This document shows positions 1 through 8,765 of a DNA stretch of 64,000 nt, in pieces. The notes below the pieces were generated by a model. The model was not told the DNA's origin. It was given only the letters and a program-made list of their open reading frames with translations, and made no database searches. The first letter of the stretch is position 1, and each line of letters opens with the position of its first letter. Position numbers and translations under genes: made by a program. The DNA comes from DIGJ01 sp041821315 (GTDB taxonomy: Bacteria > Bacillota > Clostridia > Lachnospirales > Lachnospiraceae): positions 124,001 through 188,000 of the forward strand of contig JBGUEO010000001.1 of the NCBI GenBank assembly GCA_041821315.1, read 5' to 3'.

Positions 1-30
1 CTGGATGCAGGCAAACTATAGGAGGTAGAC

Positions 31-978
31 ATGAGATATGATGTTTTGACAAGCGGTTATGTTAGCATGGATCATATTATTAAGATTGATTCACCAGCAC
101 AAATTGGATATACCTCAATTGTCACCAATTCAGATAACGCAACAATCTACTATGGCGGATGTTCCGTAAATATTGCGGTTTCATTGTCACGGCTTGGTAA
201 AAAAGCAATGCCAATCCTTCGTGTAGGAAGTGATTATGAAACAAATGGGTTTAAACAATTTTTGATTGAATCTGGTGTTCCATTAGAAGCCATAACCATT
301 TTAGAAAATGAGACAACATCAACGTGCTATTTATTACAAGATAATCATAATGACCATATTACGATTTATTATCCGGGAGCAATGGATAAAAAGTATGCGC
401 AGCCAATCCCAGATGAATTTTTTCAAGAGACAACATATGGTGTGATTACGGTAGCAAGTAAACCAGATAATCGTTACTTCTTGGATCAGTGTAAAAAATA
501 TAATGTTCCAGTGGTATTTGGAATGAAAGATGATTTTGATGCATTTCCAGTGGAATTTTTAAAAAGAATTTTAACGGAAAGTTCAATTATTTTTATGAAT
601 GAAGTGGAACGAGGTATCATTGAGAAACTGTTTGGCTGTGATAGCATAACAAAACTGTTTGAAATTGGAAAAGCCAAAGTAATTGTAACAACATTAGGTA
701 AAGACGGTAGTGTTTGCCATGAAAGATTAGAATCTGGCAAAATCAAAGAACATCAAATTGGAATTTGTAATATTGAAAATATGGTGGATGCAACGGGAGC
801 TGGAGATGCGTATATAGCAGGATTTTTGTATGGCTATTTAGAGGAGAGACCGTTGAGAGAATGCTGTTGTCTAGGTGCAGCGCTATCGTCATTCGTATTA
901 CAGGGGATTGGATGTTGTACTAATATTCCGTCAATAGAGGAACTAGAAGAAAAGGCAAACGAATTATTTAAGGAGTGA
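31..978 (+). CDS. PfkB-family sugar or nucleoside kinase
   Basis: This 315-residue protein is an ATP-dependent kinase of the PfkB (ribokinase) family. The N-terminal glycine motif GGCSVNIA lies at about residues 42-49. The C-terminal signature DATGAGDAYIAGF is at 253-265, with Asp259 as the expected catalytic base. Length is normal for the family. The ATG has an AGGAGGTAG ribosome binding site seven bases upstream. It is the first complete gene of a five-gene run; the next gene starts four bases after its stop, so the two are surely co-transcribed. Next to a nucleoside phosphorylase, a sugar or nucleoside substrate is likely, but the specificity (ribose, pseudouridine, inosine, fructose or other) cannot be read from the sequence. 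Confidence 0.9.
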   Translation: MRYDVLTSGYVSMDHIIKIDSPAQIGYTSIVTNSDNATIYYGGCSVNIAVSLSRLGKKAMPILRVGSDYETNGFKQFLIESGVPLEAITILENETTSTCYLLQDNHNDHITIYYPGAMDKKYAQPIPDEFFQETTYGVITVASKPDNRYFLDQCKKYNVPVVFGMKDDFDAFPVEFLKRILTESSIIFMNEVERGIIEKLFGCDSITKLFEIGKAKVIVTTLGKDGSVCHERLESGKIKEHQIGICNIENMVDATGAGDAYIAGFLYGYLEERPLRECCCLGAALSSFVLQGIGCCTNIPSIEELEEKANELFKE

Positions 979-982
979 TACT

Positions 983-1723
983 ATGACCACATTATATATG
1001 GGAGCAGAAAAAGTTTCGGAGTATGTTATCTTTTCAGGAGATCCCTGGAGAGTTGAACTATTAAAAAAGTATCTAGATAATCCAAAGCAAGTTGCTTTTT
1101 TAAGAGAATTCAATACCTACACGGGTACATATAAAGGAATACCAATTACAGTAACATCAACGGGAATCGGCGCACCAAGTGCCGCAATTGCGATGGAAGA
1201 AATGTACGAGGCAGGTATGAAAGTAGCGATTCGCATGGGAACTGCTATGGCATTACAAGATGATATGCTTGGAACGTTTATTATTCCAGTTGCATCCATA
1301 CGTCGTGAAAGCACAAGTAAAACATATGTTGAAGCGGGATATCCAGCTGTAGCGGATTTTGAATTAGTTAACATAATGAATGAAACGGTAACAGGGATGG
1401 GTGCAAACTATGTGAATGGAATTAGTTGTACAATGGATGGTTTCTATAGCCAGATGCATGATTCCAAGTTTTCAAAAGAATTTGAACGAGATATGTCAGG
1501 TGTATTTGAGGAATTAAAGAAGCTGCATGTAACAGGGATTGATATGGAGTCTGCATGTATGCTGACAGTAGGAAGATTAATGGGTGTAAAAACCTGTATT
1601 ATAACAATGACAACTGTTTTAGAAAACTTGAAAGAAGTATTAGCTGGACAGGATAGATTAGATGCCGAAGACTTACTTTGCCGTACGACGCTAGAAGGCA
1701 TCTATAATTATTGTAATAAGTAA
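983..1723 (+). CDS. Nucleoside phosphorylase (uridine phosphorylase-like)
   Basis: The 246-residue product belongs to the PNP/UDP (NP-I) phosphorylase family, which splits a nucleoside with phosphate into base and pentose-1-phosphate. Visible family marks are the phosphate-binding GDPWRV at 19-24, STGIGAPSAA at 59-68, RMGT at 84-87 (expected phosphate-contacting Arg) and IDMESA at 186-191, whose Met-Glu pair contacts the ribose. These resemble uridine phosphorylase more than hexameric purine nucleoside phosphorylase, although GDPWRV departs from the usual GDPGRV. Base specificity is not assignable. It is tightly linked to the upstream PfkB kinase, with a 24-base gap to the next gene. Confidence 0.88.
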   Translation: MTTLYMGAEKVSEYVIFSGDPWRVELLKKYLDNPKQVAFLREFNTYTGTYKGIPITVTSTGIGAPSAAIAMEEMYEAGMKVAIRMGTAMALQDDMLGTFIIPVASIRRESTSKTYVEAGYPAVADFELVNIMNETVTGMGANYVNGISCTMDGFYSQMHDSKFSKEFERDMSGVFEELKKLHVTGIDMESACMLTVGRLMGVKTCIITMTTVLENLKEVLAGQDRLDAEDLLCRTTLEGIYNYCNK

Positions 1724-1747
1724 TCGATAGGAAGGAGCAACAAAGCG

Positions 1748-2539
1748 ATGAGTAAAGAATTAATTTATGTTGGAGCAAAGACTGTAATTGGAATGGTGCA
1801 TTGCCTTCCATTACCAGGAACTTCAGGATTTGATGGAGATTATGAGAAAATATTAGAGTATGCAGTACGAGATGCAATCACATTGGAAAAAGCAGGAGTA
1901 AATGCAATAATTGTTGAGAATATGGGAGATACTCCCTTCCGTGAATTGTTGGATAAACCACAAATTGTTGCTTTAACAGCAGCAGCGGAACGTGTTAGAA
2001 AGAGCGTTCAGATTCCAATTGGTATTGATGCAGCATTTAATGATTGTGAGGCTTCTCTTAGTATAGCGGCAATGTGTGGTGCAGATTTTGTTCGTGTTCC
2101 TGTATTTGTAGATACTGTTATCTTTACAGATGGAATTATGAACCCATGTGCCAGAAAATGTGTTGGTTTTCGAAAACAATTTGGAATTGAGCATGTAAAA
2201 ATTTTAGCAGATGTACAAGTAAAACATACCTATATGCTAAACTCTGGAATTACAATAGAGTTAAGTGCAAAAGATGCAGTTTCAAATGGCGCAGATGCAT
2301 TGATTGTAACTGGTAGTGTAATTGGAGAGGAAACGCCGATTGATTTAATCAAGCGAGTAAAAAATGTTGTTAAGGTACCAGTATTGGCGGGAAGCGGTAT
2401 CAATGAACATAATATTGATGATCAGTTAAAAATTGCAGATGGATGTATCGTTGGATCTAGCCTTAAAAAAGACGGGATTTTAACAAATCCAATTGATTTT
2501 GATTTGGTTCATAATCTGATTAAAGCAGTTAAATTGTAA
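1748..2539 (+). CDS. BtpA/SgcQ-family TIM-barrel protein
   Basis: The 263-residue protein matches the BtpA/SgcQ family. The diagnostic start GMVHCLPLPG is at about residues 15-24, followed by the VENMGDTPF strand near 57 and a phosphate-binding-type LAGSGINEHN with VGSSLKKDG near the C-terminus. The family folds as a TIM barrel. BtpA was named for a photosystem I stability role, but SgcQ-type members sit in sugar operons and their reaction is not established. Here it lies between a nucleoside phosphorylase and an iron alcohol dehydrogenase, which favours a catabolic enzyme acting on a phosphorylated sugar (inference). An AGGAAGGAG-type ribosome binding site precedes the ATG. Confidence 0.85.
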   Translation: MSKELIYVGAKTVIGMVHCLPLPGTSGFDGDYEKILEYAVRDAITLEKAGVNAIIVENMGDTPFRELLDKPQIVALTAAAERVRKSVQIPIGIDAAFNDCEASLSIAAMCGADFVRVPVFVDTVIFTDGIMNPCARKCVGFRKQFGIEHVKILADVQVKHTYMLNSGITIELSAKDAVSNGADALIVTGSVIGEETPIDLIKRVKNVVKVPVLAGSGINEHNIDDQLKIADGCIVGSSLKKDGILTNPIDFDLVHNLIKAVKL

Positions 2540-2581
2540 CAATTAGGTAGTTTAGTACGAGATTATTAAGGAGGTAGAAAT

Positions 2582-3727
2582 ATGATGAGACCTATGAAAT
2601 TAGCAGGCAGTGAATTGATGTTTGGCGAAGGCAGTCTGGCTTATATTAAAACAATGAAGGTAAAAAAGGTATCTATCGTAATTGGTGGAGCCAGCATGAT
2701 AAAGAGTGGGGTGTTGAAAAAAGTCGAAGATTATTTTCATGAAGCTGGTGCTGAAACTATGGTAGTTTCTGGAGTGGAACCCGACCCACATTTCTCAACG
2801 GTAATGCGGGGTGCCAATGAAATGAAAGAATTTGGACCTGATTTAATCGTTGCATTAGGCGGTGGATCTACAATGGATGCAGCAAAAACGATGTGGATTT
2901 ATTATGAAAATGAAGAACTAACAAAATTAGAAGAACTTTTTCCACCATATGAATTTCCAAAGATTCGTAAAAAAGCAAGACTTTGCTGCATTCCTTCCAC
3001 AAGTGGAACAGCAAGTGAAGTGTCTCGTTCTGTTGTAATTACAGAGGATGAAACAGGAATGAAACAGGGACTTGGTAATATGGAAATGATGCCTGATATT
3101 GCAATCTGTGATCCTAAAGTAACGGCTTCTATGCCAAAGCATATTACAGCAGAAACTGGATTAGATGCACTTACTCATGCGCTGGAAGCAATGGTATCAA
3201 ATCGTGCAAATTATGTAAGTGATATATTAGCAACAAGAGCAGCACAAGACATTATTTCAACATTGCCAGCAGCGTTCGAGGACGGAGATAATTTAAAGGC
3301 AAGAGAAATTATGGTAAATGCATCAATGGTTGCAGGTATGGCATTTACGAATGTATCATTAGGTATTGTTCATTCTATGGCACATACATTAGGAAGTTAT
3401 TTTCATATTGCACACGGACTTGCAGATGCTATTTTATTACCTTATGTTATGAAATTTAATTCTGATGAGCCATATGCAAAAGAAGCGTATGCTAAATTAG
3501 CAAAAAGTATTGGTAGTGATAGCTTAATTGAAACCGTACAGAAACTAAATAAAAAGGTTGAAATACCGGCTACTTTAAGTGCAGTTATTCCAGATAAAGA
3601 AAACTATATGAGTATGTTGGATAACTTAGCTAAGGTGGCAAAAGCAGATGGTTGTACAAAGACAAATCCAATCATACCAACCATTGAACAATTAAAAGAT
3701 CTATTTATAGAAGCATACAACGACTAG
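2582..3727 (+). CDS. Iron-containing (group III) alcohol dehydrogenase
   Basis: This 381-residue NAD(P)-dependent dehydrogenase has the family's cofactor motif GGGSTMDAAK at 93-102 and the IPSTSGTASEVS segment near 137-148. The four metal ligands are in the expected spacing: Asp195, His199, His264 and His278. Length is typical. In an operon with two TIM-barrel proteins that could be lyases or aldolases, it could reduce an aldehyde released from a cleaved sugar, recycling NADH; this is inference. An AGGAGGTAG ribosome binding site supports the start at 2582; the second ATG three bases on is equally possible. Confidence 0.93.
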   Translation: MMRPMKLAGSELMFGEGSLAYIKTMKVKKVSIVIGGASMIKSGVLKKVEDYFHEAGAETMVVSGVEPDPHFSTVMRGANEMKEFGPDLIVALGGGSTMDAAKTMWIYYENEELTKLEELFPPYEFPKIRKKARLCCIPSTSGTASEVSRSVVITEDETGMKQGLGNMEMMPDIAICDPKVTASMPKHITAETGLDALTHALEAMVSNRANYVSDILATRAAQDIISTLPAAFEDGDNLKAREIMVNASMVAGMAFTNVSLGIVHSMAHTLGSYFHIAHGLADAILLPYVMKFNSDEPYAKEAYAKLAKSIGSDSLIETVQKLNKKVEIPATLSAVIPDKENYMSMLDNLAKVAKADGCTKTNPIIPTIEQLKDLFIEAYND

Positions 3728-3740
3728 CAGGGAGAATACT

Positions 3741-4463
3741 ATGGAAGTTATTTTATATTTATCAAATGGGTATCCAACCATTGAATCAAGCGTTCAGATG
3801 GCAAATGAGTACGCAGAAGCAGGCTGTGGAATAATTGAAATTGATTTTCCATCGCATGACCCTTTCTTAGAGAGTGATTTAATCGCAAATAGAATGAAAA
3901 AGGCATTAGAAGTTTGTGATGATTATGCCAAGTATATGGAAGAGATCGTACAAGTACATAACAATCTTCCGAATGTAAAGTTACTTGTTTTATCTTATGA
4001 AAATACGATTCTTGAAATCGGAGTTGAGAAATTCATTAAATTTTGTTTGGATAATGAGTTTAAAGATGTATTATTAGTTGGGCTTACTTCAGATGAAGTA
4101 AAAAATCAGTGTATCAATGCTGGTTTACGTGTATCTTGCTATGTACAATATCAGATGTTAGAAGAAGAAATTCTTCGTGCAAAAGAGTCCAATGGGTTTG
4201 TTTATATGCAGGCAAAACCAACACCTGGGCAAGGGTATGTAAATGATAAATATCCAACATTAAAAGATTGTATTAATGGTCTTAGAGCCCATGGAATTGA
4301 TCGCTCCATCTATTGTGGAGTTGGTGTTCATAGCCCGGAAGATATCACCATGGTAAAAGAAGCAGGTGCAGATGCTGCATTTGTAGGAAGTACAATTTTA
4401 AATTTACAGAATGATATTCCAACGATGAAAACTAAAATTAAAGAATTTGTGGCAAGTTGCTAA
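3741..4463 (+). CDS. TrpA-like (tryptophan synthase alpha family) TIM-barrel protein
   Basis: The 240-residue protein resembles the alpha subunit of tryptophan synthase: an early acidic strand (IIEIDFPSHDP, about residues 31-41) where TrpA has its catalytic Glu and SDPLADG loop, and a C-terminal phosphate-binding element GVGVHSPEDITMVKEAGADA followed by FVGST. The SDPLADG loop is replaced by SHDPFLESD, and no trpB or other trp gene is nearby, so tryptophan synthesis is unlikely. TrpA performs a retro-aldol cleavage releasing glyceraldehyde-3-phosphate; an analogous lyase step on a sugar phosphate would suit this operon, but that is inference. It is the last gene of the run, followed by a strong hairpin at 4535-4588. 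Confidence 0.8.
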   Translation: MEVILYLSNGYPTIESSVQMANEYAEAGCGIIEIDFPSHDPFLESDLIANRMKKALEVCDDYAKYMEEIVQVHNNLPNVKLLVLSYENTILEIGVEKFIKFCLDNEFKDVLLVGLTSDEVKNQCINAGLRVSCYVQYQMLEEEILRAKESNGFVYMQAKPTPGQGYVNDKYPTLKDCINGLRAHGIDRSIYCGVGVHSPEDITMVKEAGADAAFVGSTILNLQNDIPTMKTKIKEFVASC

Positions 4464-4534
4464 CCAATAAGCATTTGTTTGAATTCATCTGTGGTTAACT
4501 TACAGGAAATAATAGAGAGAGAAAATCTTTGATG

Positions 4535-4588
4535 GTGTATACGAAAAAGTAGTTTGGACTTTTCCAACAACTACTTCTTCGTATACAC
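4535..4588. terminator. Bidirectional terminator hairpin
   Basis: A long inverted repeat pairs GTGTATACGAA with TTCGTATACAC, and inside it AAGTAGTT with AACTACTT, with T-rich flanks. It lies 70 bases after the TrpA-like gene and just beyond the 3' end of the convergent deacetylase fragment, so it probably ends transcription from both sides. Confidence 0.8.
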
Positions 4589-4600
4589 TATTTTAAAATT

Positions 4601-4840
4601 TTAGTCAGCGCACTGTCGCCCTTCGTGATCGATATGATAGTTTCCATCCAGTATTAGTTCGGAGATTGGAACTAGTTCATAGCCTTTTGCTTTTAAACCT
4701 TCGATTACCTTTGGCAGGGCATCTTTTGTATAAGTTGCACCATTATGCATTAAAATAATGGAGCCATTGCCAAGGTGCTTATGATTGACTACGGTATTGA
4801 TGATAGAATCTACACCATAGTTCTTCCAGTCGAGACTATC
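4601..4840 (-). pseudogene. PdaB-like polysaccharide deacetylase, C-terminal fragment (left half of split gene)
   Basis: Read on the minus strand from the junction, this fragment gives 79 codons starting DSLDWKNYGVDSI, then SIILMHNGATYTKDALPKVI and a stop at 4601-4603. That is the C-terminal third of a polysaccharide deacetylase, including the LMHNG motif that carries the conserved histidine of motif 5. There is no start codon or ribosome binding site here. The N-terminal 181 codons lie 7.5 kb away at 12384-12926. Joining the two at the shared TC dinucleotide restores an uninterrupted frame (QWDV followed by DSLDW) of 260 codons. Confidence 0.92.
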
Positions 4841-4860
4841 CCTATATGAAACGAATGGAA
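4820..4860 (+). other. attL (host-element junction)
   Basis: Host sequence CCAGTCGAGACTA runs into the TC core at 4839-4840, then the element arm CCCTATATGAAACGAATGG begins. TCC is common to both junctions, but the inverted-repeat symmetry of the reconstructed attP fixes the crossover at TC. Confidence 0.85.
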
Positions 4861-4874
4861 AATGTTTAAAACAT

Positions 4875-4925
4875 ATACTTTTGGAATAATTTTCTTAGAT
4901 GAAAAAGCTCCAAAAGTATTTTTTT
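4875..4925 (+). terminator. Hairpin with T-run inside the left end of the element
   Basis: An 11-base stem (ATACTTTTGGA at 4875-4885, TCCAAAAGTAT at 4909-4919) is followed by a run of seven T. It sits just inside attL and could insulate the element from outside transcription. The rest of 4926-5165 shows no convincing gene; it should contain the promoter of the small ORF and recombinase. Confidence 0.7.
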
Positions 4926-5165
4926 GTTTTAAGGTAAACAAAAGCCTGAACACAAATTATCGTGGGGCTTTGGTAGAAATCACGTAATTTGTATAGTTAC
5001 ACTCATGCTTGCGAATCTCGTTGGATTTTAAGAATCATACGAAACGACTTGATGATAAAGTTAATAAGACTATAAACGTGATTTTTAAACGGTACATTAT
5101 TATTCTTATTATGAATGGATGTTTAAACTTTTACATAATGTGTAAAAAAGGAAGAAGTGTTTATT

Positions 5166-5288
5166 ATGATTGTAAAAAATACGTATATAACTACCGAGGA
5201 AGATAAACGTAAAGAAAAGATGCAGGTAGTATATAAGCAAATTATTTTACAGATTGCCTTACCTAACGAGAAAAAGAAGGAAAAGTAA
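5166..5288 (+). CDS. Small basic/acidic ORF upstream of the recombinase
   Basis: A 40-codon ORF starts at ATG 5166, preceded by GGAAGAAG about ten bases upstream, and encodes a charged peptide (begins MIVKNTYITTEEDKRKEK, ends KKKEK). It stops 38 bases before the recombinase start. Short charged ORFs are common in this position in Clostridia serine-recombinase elements, but no function can be assigned. An excision (directionality) factor would be an attractive guess; nothing in the sequence proves it. Confidence 0.5.
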   Translation: MIVKNTYITTEEDKRKEKMQVVYKQIILQIALPNEKKKEK

Positions 5289-5326
5289 TTTTAGGAGAAT
5301 ATTAAAATGAAAATGAGGTGATCCCC

Positions 5327-6814
5327 ATGAAGAAAACTGTAATTTATGCTAGGCAGAGTATTGATAAGAAAGATTCTATATCCATACAAGCACAAATTGA
5401 CCTATGCAAAAGTAAGTATCCGACTGAGGATCACTTCCTAATCTTTAAGGACAAAGGCTTTAGCGGAAAGAATACAAAACGTCCGAATTATCAAAAGATG
5501 ATGCGTGAAGTAGAGGCTGGTAATATCGATAAGATTATTGTTTATCGTTTGGATCGTCTGTCTCGTTCTATTGTTGATTTTGGACAGCTTTGGAGTACGT
5601 TGGAAAAAAATAAAGTGGAGTTTGTATCAATTTCGGAAAGCTTTGATACTTCCACACCTACAGGAAGGGCTATGATCTATATTGTCATGACATTTGCTCA
5701 ATTAGAACGAGAAACAATTTCTGAACGTGTAAAGGATAATTATTATGAACGGATGAAATACGGAACATGGTTGGGTGGACCAGCTCCTTTTGGATTTGAT
5801 AATGGTAAAATGATTACAGAAGATGGAAGATTAGTTCCTACATTGCTACCAAATAAAAAAATAGAAGATGCAATGCGGATTTTTTATAGTTATGCGGATG
5901 ATGATATATCATTAGGAAAGCTGGCAAAAATGTTGAATCAGGACGGAGTATTAAATACAAATCGCAAAACGTGGGATAATGTTGCAATTTCCCGTATTCT
6001 TCACAATCCTTGTTATGTTAAGGCCGATTCTTTGGTTTACAATTATTATAAGAATAAAGGGATAAAAAACTTTGCCAATCCGATTGAGTGCTTCGATGGA
6101 AAGTCATCGGTTCAGGTGGTTGGAAAAAGGCAGGGTAATGAAAGAAAGTATGCAAATTTCGAAGAACATAGTATATACAAAACTAATTTCAAGGGCATAA
6201 TACCTTCGGATATTTGGCTGAAATGTCAGGAAAAGCTAGAAAGAAATGCTCAAATTGGAAACTCTGGGAAAGGAAAACATACTTGGCTTTCTGGAACTGT
6301 GAAGTGTGGAAATTGCGGATATGCACTGGTTGTAAAAAAATACAAGGAGACATTAAGTTTTCGCTGTAGTGGACATTACAATGTACATATCTGTAATCGT
6401 ATTGGTTTCCTAATTACACCAAAAGAGGTTGAAGAGCAAGTTTCTATTGAAATACAGAAAATATTTGATTCATGCGCAAAAGAAGTGGAAGGAAGTCTTG
6501 AAACCTATCAGGGAGATTTAGAACAGAAAAACCTACTGCAGCAGATTGAATTGAAAATAGAACGATTGTTGAATTCTCTTTCAGAAAGTTCAGAAGTTAC
6601 AATGAAATACATTAATCGAGAGATCGAAAAACTGGATAAACAAAAATGCGAGCTACTTCAAAGTATAAAAACGATCCAAAAGGTAGACCTAGAACGTTTT
6701 AAAAATGTAAGGTTTGATTTGCTAGAATTTGAAGACAAGAAAGCGGTACTTTCCCAGTTCGTTGAAAAAATTCTTATTTTTGTGGATGAAATAGAAATCG
6801 TGTGGAAAATTTAG
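5327..6814 (+). CDS. Large serine recombinase (integrase/excisionase)
   Basis: This 495-residue site-specific recombinase has the resolvase-type catalytic domain first: VIYARQS with nucleophile Ser11, then DRLSRS near 76-81 and GRAMIYIVMTFAQLERETISER near 113-134. A recombinase domain follows, then a zinc ribbon with Cys327, Cys330, Cys347 and Cys356, and a charged C-terminal coiled coil. This is the full large-serine-recombinase architecture. I chose ATG 5327 because GAGGTG lies six bases upstream; a GTG nine bases earlier is also in frame. It is the only intact recombinase in the element and therefore the likely enzyme for the TC-core att sites. Confidence 0.95.
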   Translation: MKKTVIYARQSIDKKDSISIQAQIDLCKSKYPTEDHFLIFKDKGFSGKNTKRPNYQKMMREVEAGNIDKIIVYRLDRLSRSIVDFGQLWSTLEKNKVEFVSISESFDTSTPTGRAMIYIVMTFAQLERETISERVKDNYYERMKYGTWLGGPAPFGFDNGKMITEDGRLVPTLLPNKKIEDAMRIFYSYADDDISLGKLAKMLNQDGVLNTNRKTWDNVAISRILHNPCYVKADSLVYNYYKNKGIKNFANPIECFDGKSSVQVVGKRQGNERKYANFEEHSIYKTNFKGIIPSDIWLKCQEKLERNAQIGNSGKGKHTWLSGTVKCGNCGYALVVKKYKETLSFRCSGHYNVHICNRIGFLITPKEVEEQVSIEIQKIFDSCAKEVEGSLETYQGDLEQKNLLQQIELKIERLLNSLSESSEVTMKYINREIEKLDKQKCELLQSIKTIQKVDLERFKNVRFDLLEFEDKKAVLSQFVEKILIFVDEIEIVWKI

Positions 6815-6815
6815 A

Positions 6816-7021
6816 TTAATCCTTTATTCGAATTTCGCAAATATCAAGTAGAAAATCACCCCTAATTTTATCTGAAAAATCATCAGATTTGTTTTCAGTA
6901 AGATAAGCCTTGAGTGTTTGATAAACATGTGAATAGAAATAAATGCTGTGTTCTGAAAATTTTTTAGCAGCATTTCCTCAAGAATTAGACCACATGTTTT
7001 AATTACCATGGTAGTCTTCAA
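6816..7021 (-). pseudogene. Possible gene remnant on the minus strand
   Basis: Minus-strand reading gives about 50 plausible codons ending DFLLDICEIRIKD before the stop at 6816-6818. The reading is broken by a TGA upstream and has no clean start. It abuts the recombinase gene directly. It may be the tail of a deleted gene; no family is recognised. The stretch 7022-7426 beyond it contains only a terminator and AT-rich sequence. Confidence 0.3.
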
Positions 7022-7245
7022 ATATAATCACATCCAAGAACAGTATGCCAAAAAAGGGAAGGATTATGTAAGCAATAAAATAATCAACACGGAATTACTT
7101 ACTTTCTTAGACATTTGCTGAAATAACTAGATTGCTGTGATAATTTGAATTATGATAATATTGGCATAAATCGAACAATGCGTTTACGCTAACTCTCTCT
7201 GAGCGTGTAAGAAAATCAAATGCAGTAGTGACCTTAAACGCAGAA

Positions 7246-7296
7246 GCACACAAAAACGAGCATATAATAGTTGCTTGTTTTTGTGTGTTTCTTTTA
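7246..7296. terminator. Terminator hairpin
   Basis: The inverted repeat ACACAAAAACGAGC and GCTTGTTTTTGTGT encloses an eleven-base loop and is followed by a T-rich run. It lies beyond the 3' end of the minus-strand membrane protein gene and downstream of the recombinase, so it could serve either direction. Confidence 0.6.
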
Positions 7297-7426
7297 AATT
7301 TCTATTTATTTTATCATGAAAAATAATATTTGTCATGAATTATTCATGGTGATATAGAAAAAATGTTCTACTCACTGGTTTGATTTTGCAGATTATTTTT
7401 CCTGATAAAGTTTTACACAAAATAAT

Positions 7427-7822
7427 TTACATTTTCATAATTGTATATTTTGATGATAAAATCAGAAATAAGAATAAAATTGCATATCCAGCAATTAATA
7501 TACATTGCTGAACAAATATTTGAAAGTATAAATAACTTTCAAATATTTGCTCGAAAATGATACTAATTATTCCAATTCCAATTCCAATTGCATAGGGCAT
7601 GAGGAGATTTTTTTTGCTCTTAATGCCTATAAAATATGTAGATATTATTAAAATTATTGATATTATAATAAGAAGCCAATTACATTGATTTGTGTAATAA
7701 TAGCGTTTACCAGTATGATTTAAATACAGGTCATAGAATACAGGTATTAAAAAAATCATAATAAATGGCACAATAATTGAAATATATATTTTTTTCAATA
7801 TAGCTCTTTTTTTTCCTTGCAC
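7427..7822 (-). CDS. Small integral membrane protein (element cargo)
   Basis: The 131-residue protein begins with a basic stretch (MQGKKRAILKK) and then has about four hydrophobic segments, near residues 12-30, 48-65, 72-90 and 98-125. No family is recognised. It lies 17 bases downstream of a secreted-protein gene on the same strand, with an AGGGAGGG-type ribosome binding site overlapping that gap, so the pair is probably one operon. A multi-spanning membrane protein beside a secreted protein could be an immunity, export or anchoring partner; that is inference only. Confidence 0.65.
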   Translation of the reverse strand: MQGKKRAILKKIYISIIVPFIMIFLIPVFYDLYLNHTGKRYYYTNQCNWLLIIISIILIISTYFIGIKSKKNLLMPYAIGIGIGIISIIFEQIFESYLYFQIFVQQCILIAGYAILFLFLILSSKYTIMKM

Positions 7823-7839
7823 AATTTAACCCTCCCTTT

Positions 7840-8463
7840 TTATTCCAGTGTCCAATATCCAACTCCATCAATGGATTCTCCATAACTAGAATTTTCAAAT
7901 CTAAAATAATAAGTATCTCCTTCTGGTAAATAGAAATATACACTTGCAGGATTACCAGAAGATTTCCAGATGTTTTTTGAAGCCCGTAAGGTACCATCAA
8001 GTGTATACATTTTCACACTAAAATTATCACTACTAGACCATGAATAAGTGTCAAATGTTAGAGTGATTTTACTATTGCTATCACCAACAAAATTTACAGC
8101 TAATTTTACGTAATTTTTAAAATGATATTCAAAAGCATCTTGAACAACACTATTAGCACTTAGTGAATTTTTTGCTATAAATCTACTACTAGTCAAATCA
8201 TCTGGTAGTTGCTCCATTGGTATTCTAATGATTTGATTTTCTTTATCATTGGTTATGTTTTCAATATCATAATAGCGTAACTTATCAGTTTTTACATTAC
8301 TTTCAATCATTGAAGCATCATATTCAGAAGCACTATATTCAGAACTTTCACATTCTGATTTTTCAATTGCTTCTGTTGCAGATATAAAAATAGGTTTATT
8401 AGTAAAAAAACTTGACATAATTACTACACTAGAAAATAGTATAAACTTAAAAAACTTTTTCAT
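7840..8463 (-). CDS. Secreted protein with possible PPC-like beta domain (element cargo)
   Basis: The 207-residue protein has a clear Sec signal peptide (MKKFFKFILFSSVVIMSSFF, cleavage likely before residue 30). A Ser/Glu-rich linker follows (about 35-60), then a C-terminal domain rich in beta strands and aromatic residues from about 125 to 207. Phrases such as KMYTLDGTLRASKN and GDTYYFRFENSS resemble bacterial pre-peptidase C-terminal (PPC) domains, which are extracellular beta sandwiches. No catalytic motif is seen. The start has AGGAGG upstream on the minus strand. It appears to be a lifestyle cargo gene rather than part of the mobility machinery. Confidence 0.6.
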   Translation of the reverse strand: MKKFFKFILFSSVVIMSSFFTNKPIFISATEAIEKSECESSEYSASEYDASMIESNVKTDKLRYYDIENITNDKENQIIRIPMEQLPDDLTSSRFIAKNSLSANSVVQDAFEYHFKNYVKLAVNFVGDSNSKITLTFDTYSWSSSDNFSVKMYTLDGTLRASKNIWKSSGNPASVYFYLPEGDTYYFRFENSSYGESIDGVGYWTLE

Positions 8464-8765
8464 ATAAATTATCCTCCTAATCCAAGCAAATTAATAGTAT
8501 CAAATTAGTAACTATTTAGAATTTACTAACAATCCTCCTTTCAATTTTTATTTCAAAAGTATTATATCACAAAATAACCAATTATTACCAATATAGTCGT
8601 AAACGTTTAATTTTACGTCATGAACGTTAATTTCTCTTTAATTGTTACATAGTTGTTTTTTAGTTGTATATTAGTAAACGTCAAACCACGCGCCTAGGCA
8701 AGAACTCTTTTTTAGTGCATACTTGAATAAATCAATAGATTTTTTCAAGGAGGTACTAAAAAAAC

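Noticed and set aside
3741..4463. Assignment as trpA of tryptophan synthesis
   Set aside because: The catalytic loop differs, no trpB or other trp gene is near, and the operon context is catabolic.
5009..5206. 65-codon plus-strand frame before the recombinase
   Set aside because: Its start lacks a ribosome binding site and composition is not protein-like. The 40-codon ORF at 5166 in another frame has a better start signal.
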